From JACDAN01 sp963834825 (GTDB lineage: Bacteria; Actinomycetota; Thermoleophilia; Gaiellales; Gaiellaceae): DNA of 64,000 bases. Below are positions 50,308-60,563 of this stretch, in pieces. Location of the stretch: assembly GCA_963834825.1 (NCBI GenBank), contig CAWICZ010000010.1:283902-347901 (forward strand), read 5' to 3'. Position 1 is the stretch's first letter. Each line of letters opens with the position of its first letter. Made by a program: the position numbers and the translations under genes. The notes under the pieces were generated by a model. The model made no database searches. It saw nothing but the letters and a program-made list of their open reading frames with translations, and had not been told where the DNA came from.

Positions 50308-52702
50308 TCAGCGGGAGTGCTGCGCCTGGCCGCGCAGCCCGGCGCCCACCGGTACGGCGCTCGCCGCCGCGATTCGCACCCGGCGGCGCCTCGCGCGCAG
50401 CTGCTCGGCGACGACGTAGCTGCCGAGCACCACGGCTGCCGCGGCGGCCTGAGCCGCCAGACCCTCCCAGGTCGGGAAGAGGCCGAGCCAGAGGCCCGCC
50501 CAGTACGGAAGCGTGAGGCCGTCGACCGGATGGACCGGAATCCAGCCGACCACCTGGAGCGTCTGCACCGTCGTACCCGACCATGACCACGAGCACGCCG
50601 AGGATGAGCGCGCCGGTCATGACGAGCATGCCGCTTGTGCGGCAGCTTGCGCTGGAGCGCGATCGTCAGCAGACCCACCGCAGCCACACCCACGAGGCCG
50701 ACGAGCACGCCGAGCAGCACGTCGAGCGCTCCGGCCTCGAGCACGATCGCCTGGAGGAAGAGCACGGTCTCGAAGCCTTCGCGGTAGACGCTCGAGAAGC
50801 CGAGCGCGGCGAGCGCCAGCATCTGGGCGCCGACGATTCCCGTCGCCGGCGAGCGCAGGATCCGCTTCTTGCGCCCGTGCAGGCCGGCGAGGTGCTCGTT
50901 CCAGTACACCCGGTGGTAGAACCAGTTGAGGATCACGAGCAGGACGCCGATCGCGATCAGCGAGACGACCGCCTCGAGCTTCTCGCCGTACCGCGCCAGC
51001 GAGCTCAGGATCGTCTGCGCCACGACCCAGGTCAGCGCGCTGGCGGCCAACGCGGCGAGCGCGCCGAGGAGCAGCGGCCGCCGGAAGCGGCGGCGGGCCC
51101 GCACGAGCCCGGCGACGAGCGCGGCGAGGATCAGCACGGCCTCCAGCCCCTCGCGAAAGACGATCACCGCGGTGTTCGTGATCACGGCTGTGCGCGATGT
51201 CGGCCCGGAGCCGACGGCAGCTTCAGCCTCGGCGAGCGCTGCGTCGAGGCCCTCTCTGCGTGTCGGAGATCGCCTCGGGCGGCGAGCGCCGCTTGACGAG
51301 CTGCGCCAGGCCCGGATAGCCCTCAGCTCCGTACCAGAAGAAGCCCTCGACGGTGGCGAAGAGGTGTGGCGCGAGTCCGCGGAGCCGTTGCTCCGGGCCG
51401 AATTCGAAGACCGCGTACGCCTCGATCCGGGCCTGCTCCGCGTCGGCGTAGCTGCCTCCTCGAACGGCGTGCTCGAGCCGGTTCAGCGTGACGCGGATGA
51501 GCTCGAAGTCCGCCGAGCCTTCGGCTTCCCGCCACGGCTCGGGGAACAGGCTCTCGGCGAGGTCACGGGCACTACCCGTGGCCTGTTCGACGCTCTGCGG
51601 GTCGGCGACTCGTTCGCCGCGCGCCGCCGACGCGAGCGTCGCGCCGAGCTGCTCGAGGAGCGCCATCGAGGCGAGCGGTACCCGCGGCGTCGCGCTTCGC
51701 GAGCGCCGGCTCGAGGTCGCCGAACGCCTGAGCCGCACCCGCGCGGAAGGTGATCGCTTCCTGGATCTCGAAGTCGAGCGTGACTCGACCGTCTTCGACG
51801 CCGCGGTCGTACTCGATCGGAACGAGCGAGAGGAAGCGAAGGACCTGTCCGGCGCGACGGGCGGCTTCCTCCTCTGCGAGCGGCGCCGCGCGGAAGCCTT
51901 CGAGCGCAGCGTCGACTTCCCGGCGGGCGCGGGCGAGCCCTCGCCCGTCGCCTGCGAGCGCCGCCTCGACGAGTCGATCGAACGCCGCTCCCGCGCCCTC
52001 CGCCCGGGCTCGACCCGCCTGCTCCCTCAGGGCCGGACGCAGAATCGCGAAGTAGCCGCGCGCGAGCGCCGCCGAGCTCGCCCGCTTGGCGTCGTACCGA
52101 GTTTCTCGGCTTCCTCGAGCTGTTCCAGTGCCGAGCCCAGCAGCGACTGGTACGTGTCCAGCAGGTCAGCCCGAATGGCGCCGGCGGCCTTGGCCCCGCC
52201 GGCTCGTCCGGCAGGAAGCGCTCGAGCGCCAGCGTCGCATCGACGCCTGCGCGGGTGAACCGCGTCGGCGGCCGGAACTCGCGCACGAGCAGCCAGGCGC
52301 GCGCTTCGTCGATCCGCCCCGCCCGCGCAGCGGCCACCGAGCTCCGGTACGCGCCGTCGAGGATCGCCGTCCACGCATCGGCTCGGGCCGCTGCGAGCCT
52401 CGCAGCATCTCGCGCCTGTGCGGAGCGCACGACCGCTCCAAGGGCCCGATCGGCGCGTGCGCGGACGCAGGCGCGCGGCGGCGGAGGTCGGCGAGGAGCG
52501 GTCGCGCCGCTCGCCTGGCTTCGCGCGCATGCGCTGCCGCCCTCCCTCCGTCCTCGGCGAGGAGCAGCTCGTTCTGCGCGGCGGCAAGGCTCGCCTTGAC
52601 CTCCGCCGAGGAGCTCCAGGGCTCAGCCGAAGCTGCCGGCGCCAGACAGGGCGAGAGCGGCGGCGACGACGGAGCAGCGAGCGCGAGCCGGCGCAGCGTC
52701 AC
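50308..52702 (-). CDS. FTR1/EfeU-type iron permease with large N-terminal extracytoplasmic domain (multiple frameshifts)
   Basis: About 797 residues if roughly seven single-base indels are corrected. The GTG at 52702 overlaps the EfeO stop (GTGA). A signal-peptide-like start (VTLRRLALAA...) precedes SSAEVKASLAAAQNELLLAE and an approximately 500-residue helical domain (WLLVREFRPPTRFTRAGVDA; IRADLLDTYQSLLGSALEQL; LVPIEYDRGVEDGRVTLDFE; VEGFFWYGAEGYPGLAQLVK). The C-terminal FTR1 domain follows: TNTAVIVFREGLEAVLILAA and FSSVYREGFETVLFLQAIVL carry the two REGxE iron motifs. It ends VQTLQVVGWIPVHPVDGLTL and LFPTWEGL. Takes up ferric iron. Frames change near 52440, 52200, 52110, 51690, 51260, 50640 and 50578; heavy damage makes true decay possible. 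Confidence 0.75.
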
Positions 52703-53784
52703 TGCTCGATCGGAATCGGAGAGCTCGGCAGCGAGCTGGGACACCTGGCCGGCGATGGCGGTCGCTCGACTCTGAGCCTCGGCTCCCAGCGAGTCCGCCT
52801 GCTCGGGCGTATAGCGACGCCCGCTGCGTTCCTGCGCGTAGAGATCGTCCACGAAGGCCTTGAGCTCGGTCAGCTCACGTTGGCCTGACGGCTTTTCGCG
52901 GGATCGGCCTTCATCGCCAGGGGCTCGATGCTGCGATAGATCACCTCGAGGCCCGAGAGGATGTCGCGGATGTCCGAGAGGCGGGAGACCACGTTGAAGG
53001 ACTCGGAGGTGAAGCGCGATCCGCGCACGAAGCGCGACTCCTTCCACTGACCGAAGTACTCGCTCATCGTCGGCACCATCACGACCAGCGACGTGAACGC
53101 GTCGGAGGGTGTCGGCTGCCAAGCGTCCGCGGCGCGGTCGAGCGCCCCGGCTTGCCGGTTGAACTCTCCGGAGGAGGCCTCGAGGAAGCGGGCGTCGGGG
53201 AGCACCTCGCCGAACGCGGAGCGCCCGTCACCGTCCAGGTCGGACGGAGCGCTGCCCACCTCGTCGGCGAGGGTCTCGGGCAGGGTGCCCCAGAGTGCTC
53301 CTTCGGTCAGGTTGAACAGGTTCCCCGGCTGTTGGAGGACCTTGCCGCCGGGCAGCGTCAGGTCGAACGGTACGGCGCTCTCAGGGTCCTCGGCAGCGCT
53401 GGAGCCCGCGTCGATGATGACGTCGAACTCGGCGAGCGACGGCGTGCCGGCGACGATTCCCTCCACACGCTCGTAGTACGGATTGCCCTCGGCCCAGACC
53501 CGCTTGAGTTCGCCGAGGACCGAAGCCGCCTCTTGGCGCTCGGTTGGCGTCAGGCCGTTCGCGGCCAGCTGCGAATAGCTCGAGGCCAGCTTCTGGAAGC
53601 GCCCCGTGAAGTCCGACAGCTGCGCGGTGTGGTCGAGCAGGAACTCCTTGACCTGACCGAGATCCGCCTCGGACGCCGCCTGAGTCGTCGAAGTGGTGGC
53701 TACCGGAGCAGCCGAGTCGTCGTCGCCGCCACAGCCGGCAAGGACGAACAAGACCGTGACTGTAAGGATCGCCGAGCGCCTCAT
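52699..53784 (-). CDS. EfeO/EfeM-type imelysin-like iron-uptake lipoprotein (frameshifted)
   Basis: About 361 residues. Lipoprotein signal TVLFVLAGCGG. Helical imelysin/M75-like domain: GNLFNLTEGALWGTLPETLA, FTSLVVMVPTMSEYFGQWKE, then SRFVRGSRFTSESFNVVSRL and SDIRDILSGLEVIYRSIEPL. Near 52885 it shifts one frame to ELTELKAFVDDLYAQERSGR and ATAIAGQVSQLAAEL. A second shift near 52715 gives the short end PIEQ and TGA at 52699, the usual EfeO ending. Binds iron outside the membrane for the FTR1 permease. No EfeB peroxidase is in the window. Confidence 0.82.
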
Positions 53785-53801
53785 GTAAGGCGTACCTTAC
53801 A
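53784..53801. promoter_or_regulatory. iron-box-like palindrome over the EfeO start
   Basis: TGTAAGG-CGTA-CCTTACA, perfect 7-base arms. Its left edge is the last base of the ATG (53784). On the minus strand it contains TAAGGT, a possible -10, 9 bases before the ATG. A repressor here would block a near-leaderless promoter. The TAAGG/CCTTA half-sites recall DtxR/IdeR-type iron boxes, fitting the iron-uptake genes; the regulator is not in the window. Confidence 0.6.
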
Positions 53802-53962
53802 AATTTGCGGTTGCGCGTGTGCACCTTCGGTTCTTGCCGGGCGCGCGGTTCCTTTGGCATGGTTTCTGCCGCCGCAGGCGGGGGAGGGAAGGAACGTGCG
53901 CGAGCGAGGCGAAGGCCAGCAGCTGCGGAGGAGGATCGCCCAGTGAGACTTCGAGCTCGACG

Positions 53963-54778
53963 ATGACGGCGGATCGGGACCAGCTGCGACGCCGCCTGCT
54001 GGCGCTCATCGGCCTGTGGCTGTTCCTGGCCGGGCTGCTCTCGGCTCTCTCCTTCGTCACGTTCGTGTTGGTGGCTTCGGCTGTCCTGCTCGTCGTCGCG
54101 CTCGCCGCGGGTGGGCTCCTCCTCCTCAAGCGCCTCCCGATGCGTTCCGCCTGGCGGGCTGCCTCCGACTCGACCGGGCGGGCGGCCCGTGGCGCGGGCG
54201 CCGGTGTCCGCGCGCTAGACCTGCCAAAGCGCACTCGACGAGCCGGGGTCAAGGCCGGAGCGCTGGCGGCCGCAACCCCTGGTCGCACCCGCCTGCTCGT
54301 GGACCGCGGCAGCCAGATGTATGCCGCCGGCTTCTACCGGGTGTCGGTACTCACCGGGAAGGCCCTTCGCCAAGATCCCGGCCGACAGGCGCTCCGGTTC
54401 AACGAGCGCGGAGCACAACTTCGACGAGAAGGCAACCCCGGGCGGGCTGCCGAACAGCACCGCGTCGCGCTGAGGATTCTCCGCGGCCTCGGTGACCAGC
54501 ACGCTGAGGCGCTCACGCTCAACAACCTCGCTCTGGCTCTCGCACAAGGCGGCGCTGACGCGGCGGCGGTCCAGCACTTCGAGCAGGCGCTCAGCGTGCT
54601 GCAGGAGCTCGGCGACGAAGAGCACGAGGCTCAGGTCATCGCCAATCTCGGAGTCGTCCGGAGCCGGCAAGGCCACAGCGAAGAGGCGGTGAGCCTCCTG
54701 CACGAAGCGCTCGACAAGCTTCCTCCCGAATCGCCGGCCTACCGACAGGTCGAAGCGCAGCTCCAGCGAGCGAGCTGA
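53963..54778 (+). CDS. membrane-anchored tetratricopeptide-repeat protein
   Basis: 271 residues. Two close hydrophobic segments at about 14-55 (LALIGLWLFLAGLLSALSFV, VLVASAVLLVVALAAGGLLL), a basic linker, then TPR helices from about residue 125. These include RFNERGAQLRREGNPGRAAE, ALTLNNLALALAQGGADAAA and VIANLGVVRSRQGHSEEAVS. The repeat face is cytoplasmic or extracytoplasmic depending on topology, which I cannot fix. Probably a protein-interaction scaffold. Convergent with the DEAD helicase. Confidence 0.85.
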   Translation: MTADRDQLRRRLLALIGLWLFLAGLLSALSFVTFVLVASAVLLVVALAAGGLLLLKRLPMRSAWRAASDSTGRAARGAGAGVRALDLPKRTRRAGVKAGALAAATPGRTRLLVDRGSQMYAAGFYRVSVLTGKALRQDPGRQALRFNERGAQLRREGNPGRAAEQHRVALRILRGLGDQHAEALTLNNLALALAQGGADAAAVQHFEQALSVLQELGDEEHEAQVIANLGVVRSRQGHSEEAVSLLHEALDKLPPESPAYRQVEAQLQRAS

Positions 54779-54800
54779 ACCCGCCTCGGCACTTGCTCGG

Positions 54801-55997
<1,197 letters not shown>

Positions 55998-56121
55998 GTT
56001 TCGACTCCTTGGTTCTGGTTCGAGATTCGCCTACCTCGAAACCAGCCGAAGGAGGAACGAGAAGCTCATCTCACGGGGCGACGGGATTGCCGCCCGTGCG
56101 CACACAGTAGCAGCGAACAGG

Positions 56122-56530
56122 TTAGGAGGTTTCCGGCAACTCGATGTGTCGGACCGGGACGCCGGACTCCTCGACGGCCTTCTGAAGCGCTTCGTCCTCG
56201 AGCCACGTCGACTCCTCCCCGGTGCGGGTGACGACGACGATCTCGTCAGGCTCGAACGTCCGGAGCGCATCGTCGACGTCCTGCGCGGCGTCCGTGTTCT
56301 GGCTCGTTGGGTCGACCTCGACCGGCGCCTCGCCGATCACCGCCTCGGCGACGCTCTGAGCGGCGCGATCGGCCTCGGAGCGAGCGTCGTCCTCGGCGCC
56401 CGTCAGCCAGTCGAGCTTCGAGATCTTCGCCGCCGGCGCGACTACTCGGACGGTCCGCGCCGGCCAGCGCGTCGCGGAGCTCCGCTTCGTCGGCGACCGT
56501 CGTCGCGACCACCAGAACCTTCCCGGCCAC
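56122..56530 (-). CDS. small USP-like alpha/beta protein (frameshifted)
   Basis: About 135 residues from the GTG at 56530: VAGKVLVVATTVADEAELRD, then ALAGAD. Near 56453 one extra C shifts to VRVVAPAAKISKLDWLTGAE. It continues to EPDEIVVVTRTGEESTWLED and VEESGVPVRHIELPETS. The alternation of hydrophobic strands (KVLVVAT, EIVVVTR, VRHIEL) resembles universal-stress-protein folds, and similar proteins are common in actinobacteria as hypotheticals. No nucleotide-binding GxxGxxxxGS motif is visible. Function unknown. Confidence 0.65.
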
Positions 56531-56540
56531 GACGCGAGTG

Positions 56541-57285
56541 TTACAGACGCCCTGCCTCGACGATGCGCTGGAGGAACTGCCGTGTGCGTGGCTCCGTCGG
56601 CGCCGAGAAGATCCGGTCCGGCGGCCCCTGCTCGAGGATGACGCCCTCGTCGAGGAAGCAGACCTGGTTCGCGATCTCACGCGCGAAGCTCATCTCGTGC
56701 GTCGCGATCAGCATCGTCATCCCGCCGGCGGCGAGCTCGCGGATCACGTTCAGCACCTCGCCGACGAGCTCCGGGTCGAGCGCGCTGGTGACCTCGTCGA
56801 GCAACATCAGCTCGGGCTGCATCGCCAGCGCGCGGACGATCGCGACGCGCTGCTGCTGGCCGCCCGAGAGCCGGTCGGGATAGTCGTCGCGTTTGTCGGC
56901 GAGCCCGAAGCGCCGGAGCAGCTCCACGGCGTCCGCCTCCGCCTCCGCCCGCGACCGGCCGAGCACCTCCCGTGGCGCGAGCGTGACGTTGCGAAGAACG
57001 GTCATGTGAGGAAAGAGGTTGAAGGCCTGGAAGACGATCCCGATCCCGCGCCGGACGTCGTTGGCGTCCACACCCGGAGCGGTGACGTCCCGGCCCTCCA
57101 CGAGGATCCGGCCCTCGTCGATCGGCTCGAGCAGGTTGATGCAACGCAGGAGCGTCGACTTCCCCGACCCCGACGCCCCGATCACGCAGACGACCTCGTG
57201 CTCGGCGACCTCGAGGTCAATGCCCTTCAGCACCACGTGCTCGCCGAACGACTTGCGTGACACCGCGTAGCTCGAGCGCCGTCAT
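56541..57285 (-). CDS. polar amino-acid ABC transporter ATP-binding protein, GlnQ type (frameshifted at the start)
   Basis: About 248 residues. The ATG at 57285 begins MTALELRGV. One extra A near 57260 shifts to RKSFGEHVVLKGIDLEVAEH and the rest. CVIGASGSGKSTLLRCINLL (Walker A), IGIVFQAFNLFPHMTVLRNV (Q-loop), YPDRLSGGQQQRVAIVRALA (signature) and ELMLLDEVTSALDPELVGEV (Walker B, DEVTSALD as in GlnQ/ArtP). The start overlaps the permease stop as ATGA. Powers amino-acid import with the two genes upstream. Confidence 0.92.
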
Positions 57286-58063
57286 CGCATCCTCCGCCGC
57301 TGCCGCGCGACCAGCGAGTCGGTGAAGCGGGCGAGCGGGATCGTCAGGAGGATGAAGAGGAGCGCGGTCACGAGGTACGGCGTGTAGTTGAACGTGCTTG
57401 CGACCTCGATCTGGGACTGCCGGAAGGCCTCGACGGGACCGATCAAAGCGACCAGCGCGGTGTCCTTCTGGAGACCGATGAAGTCGTTGAGCAGCGGCGG
57501 GATCACGCGGCGCACGGCCTGCGGCACGATCACGAACCGCAGTGCCTGCGGACGGGTCAGCCCCAGCGAGCGAGCCGCCGCCTCCTGGCTCGGGTGGATC
57601 GACTCGATCCCCGCGCGGTAGACCTCGCTGACGTAAGCCGAGTAGACGAGCACCAGCGAGGCGACGCCCCAGAAGAAGGGAGAGTTCGGCACGCCCGAGA
57701 GACCGAGCGCGGGGACGCCGAAGCCCAGCAGGTAGATGATGAGGATCGTCGGAACGCCGCGGAAGAAGTCCGTGTAGACGATCGAAAGCAGGCGCACCGG
57801 GAAGAACACCGGGCCCGGCAGGCTCCGCAAGATCGCGATCGCCAGGCCGAAGACGAGGATGAAGACCTCGGCGATCAGGAACATCTCGATGTTGACCAGG
57901 AGCTTCGGCGCGATCTCGCGCAGCGACTCGCGAAAGATCTCGCCGTTGAAGAACGACTCGCGGACCTCGGGCCAACCCGGCGCGTTGACGACGACGAGCA
58001 CGAGCAGCCCGAAGAACGCGATCGTGCTGACCGCAGCGATCAGCGTGCTGCGCGCGGCTCCAC
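57282..58063 (-). CDS. polar amino-acid ABC transporter permease (start uncertain)
   Basis: About 255 residues, HisM/GlnP family. Spans: STLIAAVSTIAFFGLLVLVV, then IAPKLLVNIEMFLIAEVFIL, FRGVPTILIIYLLGFGVPAL and SLVLVYSAYVSEVYRAGIES. The coupling loop is AAARSLGLTRPQALRFVIVP then QAVRRVIPPLLNDFIGLQKD. Between the upstream stop (58097) and span 1 there is no ATG, GTG or TTG in this frame. The GTG at 58063 is one frame off, so an indel near 58050 is likely. Confidence 0.85.
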
Positions 58064-58096
58064 CGCCGCCGAGGATGCGGGACGAGCGGTCCCCGG

Positions 58097-58987
58097 CTAC
58101 TCGAGAACCGGCGCGCTGCCGGCGAGCCACTTCTGCTCGAGCTGATCGATCGTCCCGTTGTCCCGCAGGGTGGCGATCGCCTCGTTCACGCAGGCGGTGA
58201 GCGGGCTGTCCTTCTCGAGAACGACGCCGAAGTACTCGCCGCTCTCCTGCCTCGGCAGCCGGCCGACGACCTTGCCGTTGTCGAGCTGGACGGCCGCCAT
58301 GTAGAGAGCGGTGGGGAAGTCGACGACGAGCGCGTCGACCTGGTTCGCCTTCAGCCCCGAGACCGCGTCGTTGTTCGTGTCGTAGACGAACGGCTCCTCG
58401 GCAGGCTCGATCTGCTGGTTGATCGCCTCGAGGCTGGTCGTGCCGATCTGGGCGCCGAGCTTGTACTGCTTGAGGTCGTCGATCGACGTCGCCGAGGCCG
58501 CCGGCGTGCCTTCGACTGCGACGACCGCCTGCTGGACGTCGTAGTAGGAATCGCTGAAGTCGACGGCGTTGGCGCGCTCCGGCAGGTACGAGATCTGGTT
58601 GATGTCGAAGTCGAACTTCTTCGGCCCGGGCCGGAACGACTGGTTGAACGGGACGACCGTCCACTTGACCTGGTCGTCGGTGAAGCCGAGCTCCTTGGCG
58701 ATCCCGTAGGCGACCTCGGCCTCGTAGCCCTTCTTCGTCGGCGTCGTCGTCGGATCCCACGGCTCGAACTCCTTCGTCCCCTCGAACCACGGCGGGAACG
58801 CCGGGTTGTCGGTGCCGATCGTCAGCTGCCCCGGCGTGACGAGGTCGAGCGAGTTCGTGTCACACGAAGCTGCGGCGGTCGTGGTCGTGCCGCCTGCCGC
58901 CGACCCTCCGTCGTCGTCGCTGCCGCACGCAGCGGCCAGGAAGACCAGCGCCAGAAGCAGGGGGAGCGCGAGCAGGCCCTTCCGCAT
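58097..58987 (-). CDS. polar amino-acid ABC transporter substrate-binding lipoprotein
   Basis: 296 residues. Lipoprotein signal peptide (LLALPLLLALVFLAAACGSD) and a Thr/Ala linker. Family 3 binding protein: TPGQLTIGTDNPAFPPWFEG, KKGYEAEVAYGIAKELGFTD, FDFDINQISYLPERANAVDF, then DALVVDFPTALYMAAVQLDN. Binds an amino acid outside the membrane. First gene of the three-gene importer (binding protein, permease, ATPase). Confidence 0.93.
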   Translation of the reverse strand: MRKGLLALPLLLALVFLAAACGSDDDGGSAAGGTTTTAAASCDTNSLDLVTPGQLTIGTDNPAFPPWFEGTKEFEPWDPTTTPTKKGYEAEVAYGIAKELGFTDDQVKWTVVPFNQSFRPGPKKFDFDINQISYLPERANAVDFSDSYYDVQQAVVAVEGTPAASATSIDDLKQYKLGAQIGTTSLEAINQQIEPAEEPFVYDTNNDAVSGLKANQVDALVVDFPTALYMAAVQLDNGKVVGRLPRQESGEYFGVVLEKDSPLTACVNEAIATLRDNGTIDQLEQKWLAGSAPVLE

Positions 58988-58998
58988 GCGCTCGAACC

Positions 58999-60139
58999 CT
59001 ACCGCTCGCGCCGGGGCAGACGGACGACTGCGAACAGGACACTCAGGAGGAACCCGAGCGCCGCGAGCGCGCCGAGCGAGCGCGGAAGCGTCGTGACCTC
59101 GGCGATCCCGCCGACGGCCGCCGGTCCGACCAGGAAGCCGAGATACATGAGTGTGGTCAGCGAGCCGACGACCGTCGCCCGCTCGTCCGGGTCGTGCGGC
59201 CCGGCCGGCGACGCTGATGATCGTCGGCGCGCAGACCGAGCAGCCCGCCCCGGCGATCGCGATGCCGGCGAGCGCAACCGGCACCGAAGGAGCGAGAGCG
59301 GCGAGCGCCGAGCCGACGCCCGCCAGCGCCGCGCCGACAACCAGGACGGTCTTCTCGGTGCCCGGTCGCGCGATCCGGTGCGCGGCCAGGCGGCCGACAG
59401 TCATCGCCGCCGCGAACAGCGCCGGCCCGAGGGAACTTGCAGCGGGAGAAGCGTCGAGTGTCCGCTCGAGGTAGACGGCGCCCCAGTCCTGCCACGCACC
59501 TTCGATCCAGAAGGCGACTGCGCCGAGGCCGCCGAGCACGAGCAGCCAGGCGGGCACACGCTCGAGGAACCGCGGTCGCTCGGCGCTCGCCCGCGGCACC
59601 CACGGCTCTGGGCGCATGGCGAGCGCGGTGAGGATCACGACCGCCGCCGTGAGGACGAAGACGAGCATGGGACCCGCGCCTCCCCAGCGCAGCAGGCCCG
59701 TCGCCACGCTCCCGAAGACGACCGCCGCCGAGAAGCACGCGTGGGCCAGATTCAAGATCGGGCGGCCGACGCGGTCTTCCCAGTGGACGGCGTCGGCGTT
59801 GATCGCGACGTCCATCGCGCCGGACGCCGCCCCGACCAGAAGGCCGGTGACGTAGAGCGCCACGGGCGAACCGGCCAGCCCGGGCAAGACACCGGCGAGA
59901 CCGAACAGCCCGACCGAGATCGGCGTCAACCGTGGTCCGACGCGGTCGATCACGACGCCGGTCGCGCGCATCGAGACGAGCGCGCCGACGCCGACGAGGA
60001 GCAGCGCCAGTCCGAGCTCCGCATCGGTCGTCCCCGAGCGGCGCTGCACGGCGGGCAGCGCCGCTCCCCAGGCGCCCCAGAAGACGCCGAGTGCCGCGAA
60101 GCCGAGAAGAACGCTGTTCCGTCGAGCCAGGAGCCGCAC
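58999..60139 (-). CDS. MFS transporter (frameshifted)
   Basis: About 380 residues, twelve spans. VLLGFAALGVFWGAWGAALP is span 1. GVVIDRVGPRLTPISVGLFG contains the loop 2-3 motif, and GAASGAMDVAINADAVHWED is a YbjJ-like feature. Near 59215 one extra base in GGCCGGGCC shifts the frame to GPHDPDERATVVGSLTTLMY and the last two spans. The GTG at 60139 is the first reasonable start. Closest in style to fucose-permease/YbjJ-type MFS proteins; substrate unknown. Directly upstream of the amino-acid importer, 11 bases apart. Confidence 0.85.
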
Positions 60140-60152
60140 GCAGTCTGCGGCC

Positions 60153-60483
60153 CTATGGGGACTTGGGACGACTAGCCAAGTACTTGCCGAACACGCCGCC
60201 GAGGAGCGTCGCTCCGGCGAGGTACACGGAGAGGAACACGGTGGCAACGACGTCCTGGCCCGGGCCGACGTCCCAGCCGTCCATGACCGCCGTGAGGACC
60301 GCGAAGACGAGCCAGCCCGCGACGACTGCGACCACGGCCCACCAGAACGAGCGGCCCCGGTAGCCGAACACCGCCCCGCCGGCAAGCGGCACACCGAGCC
60401 CGACGAGGAGCCGCAGCGCGTCCGGCGCGACGAAGAACGCGGCTGCCGTCGCCGCGAACAGCGTCGCGATCCCGGGCCACCAC
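60153..60483 (-). CDS. small four-span membrane protein (start uncertain)
   Basis: About 109 residues: PWWPGIATLFAATAAAFFVA, then LRLLVGLGVPLAGGAVFGYR, FWWAVVAVVAGWLVFAVLTA and VVATVFLSVYLAGATLLGGV, ending KYLASRPKSP. Four hydrophobic spans. The frame has no start codon near its beginning. GTGs at 60483/60480 are one frame off and would fit if one base in CCCGGG is extra. It faces the PadR gene across an operator-like sequence, as small membrane proteins controlled by PadR often do. Function unknown. Confidence 0.6.
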
Positions 60484-60501
60484 GGACGGCCGAGGCGTCT
60501 A

Positions 60502-60521
60502 TATAGTCCGGTAGGAACTAT
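60502..60521. promoter_or_regulatory. PadR-gene promoter and operator-like repeat
   Basis: ATAGT (60503-60507) and ACTAT (60517-60521) form an inverted repeat with CC/GG inside. TATAGT (60502-60507) is a good -10 for the plus strand, and the complementary strand offers TATATA for the membrane-protein gene. A weak -35 only. Likely autoregulatory site. Confidence 0.45.
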
Positions 60522-60563
60522 TCCGATGAGCGTGACCGTGCTGCCGTCGAGTTGGTTCCGCCG

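Noticed and set aside
58097..60394. One 765-codon frame apparently fusing an MFS transporter to the amino-acid binding protein
   Set aside because: The MFS C-terminus continues in another frame to a stop at 58999, and the binding protein has its own ATG and lipoprotein signal at 58987. The fusion is a frameshift artefact.
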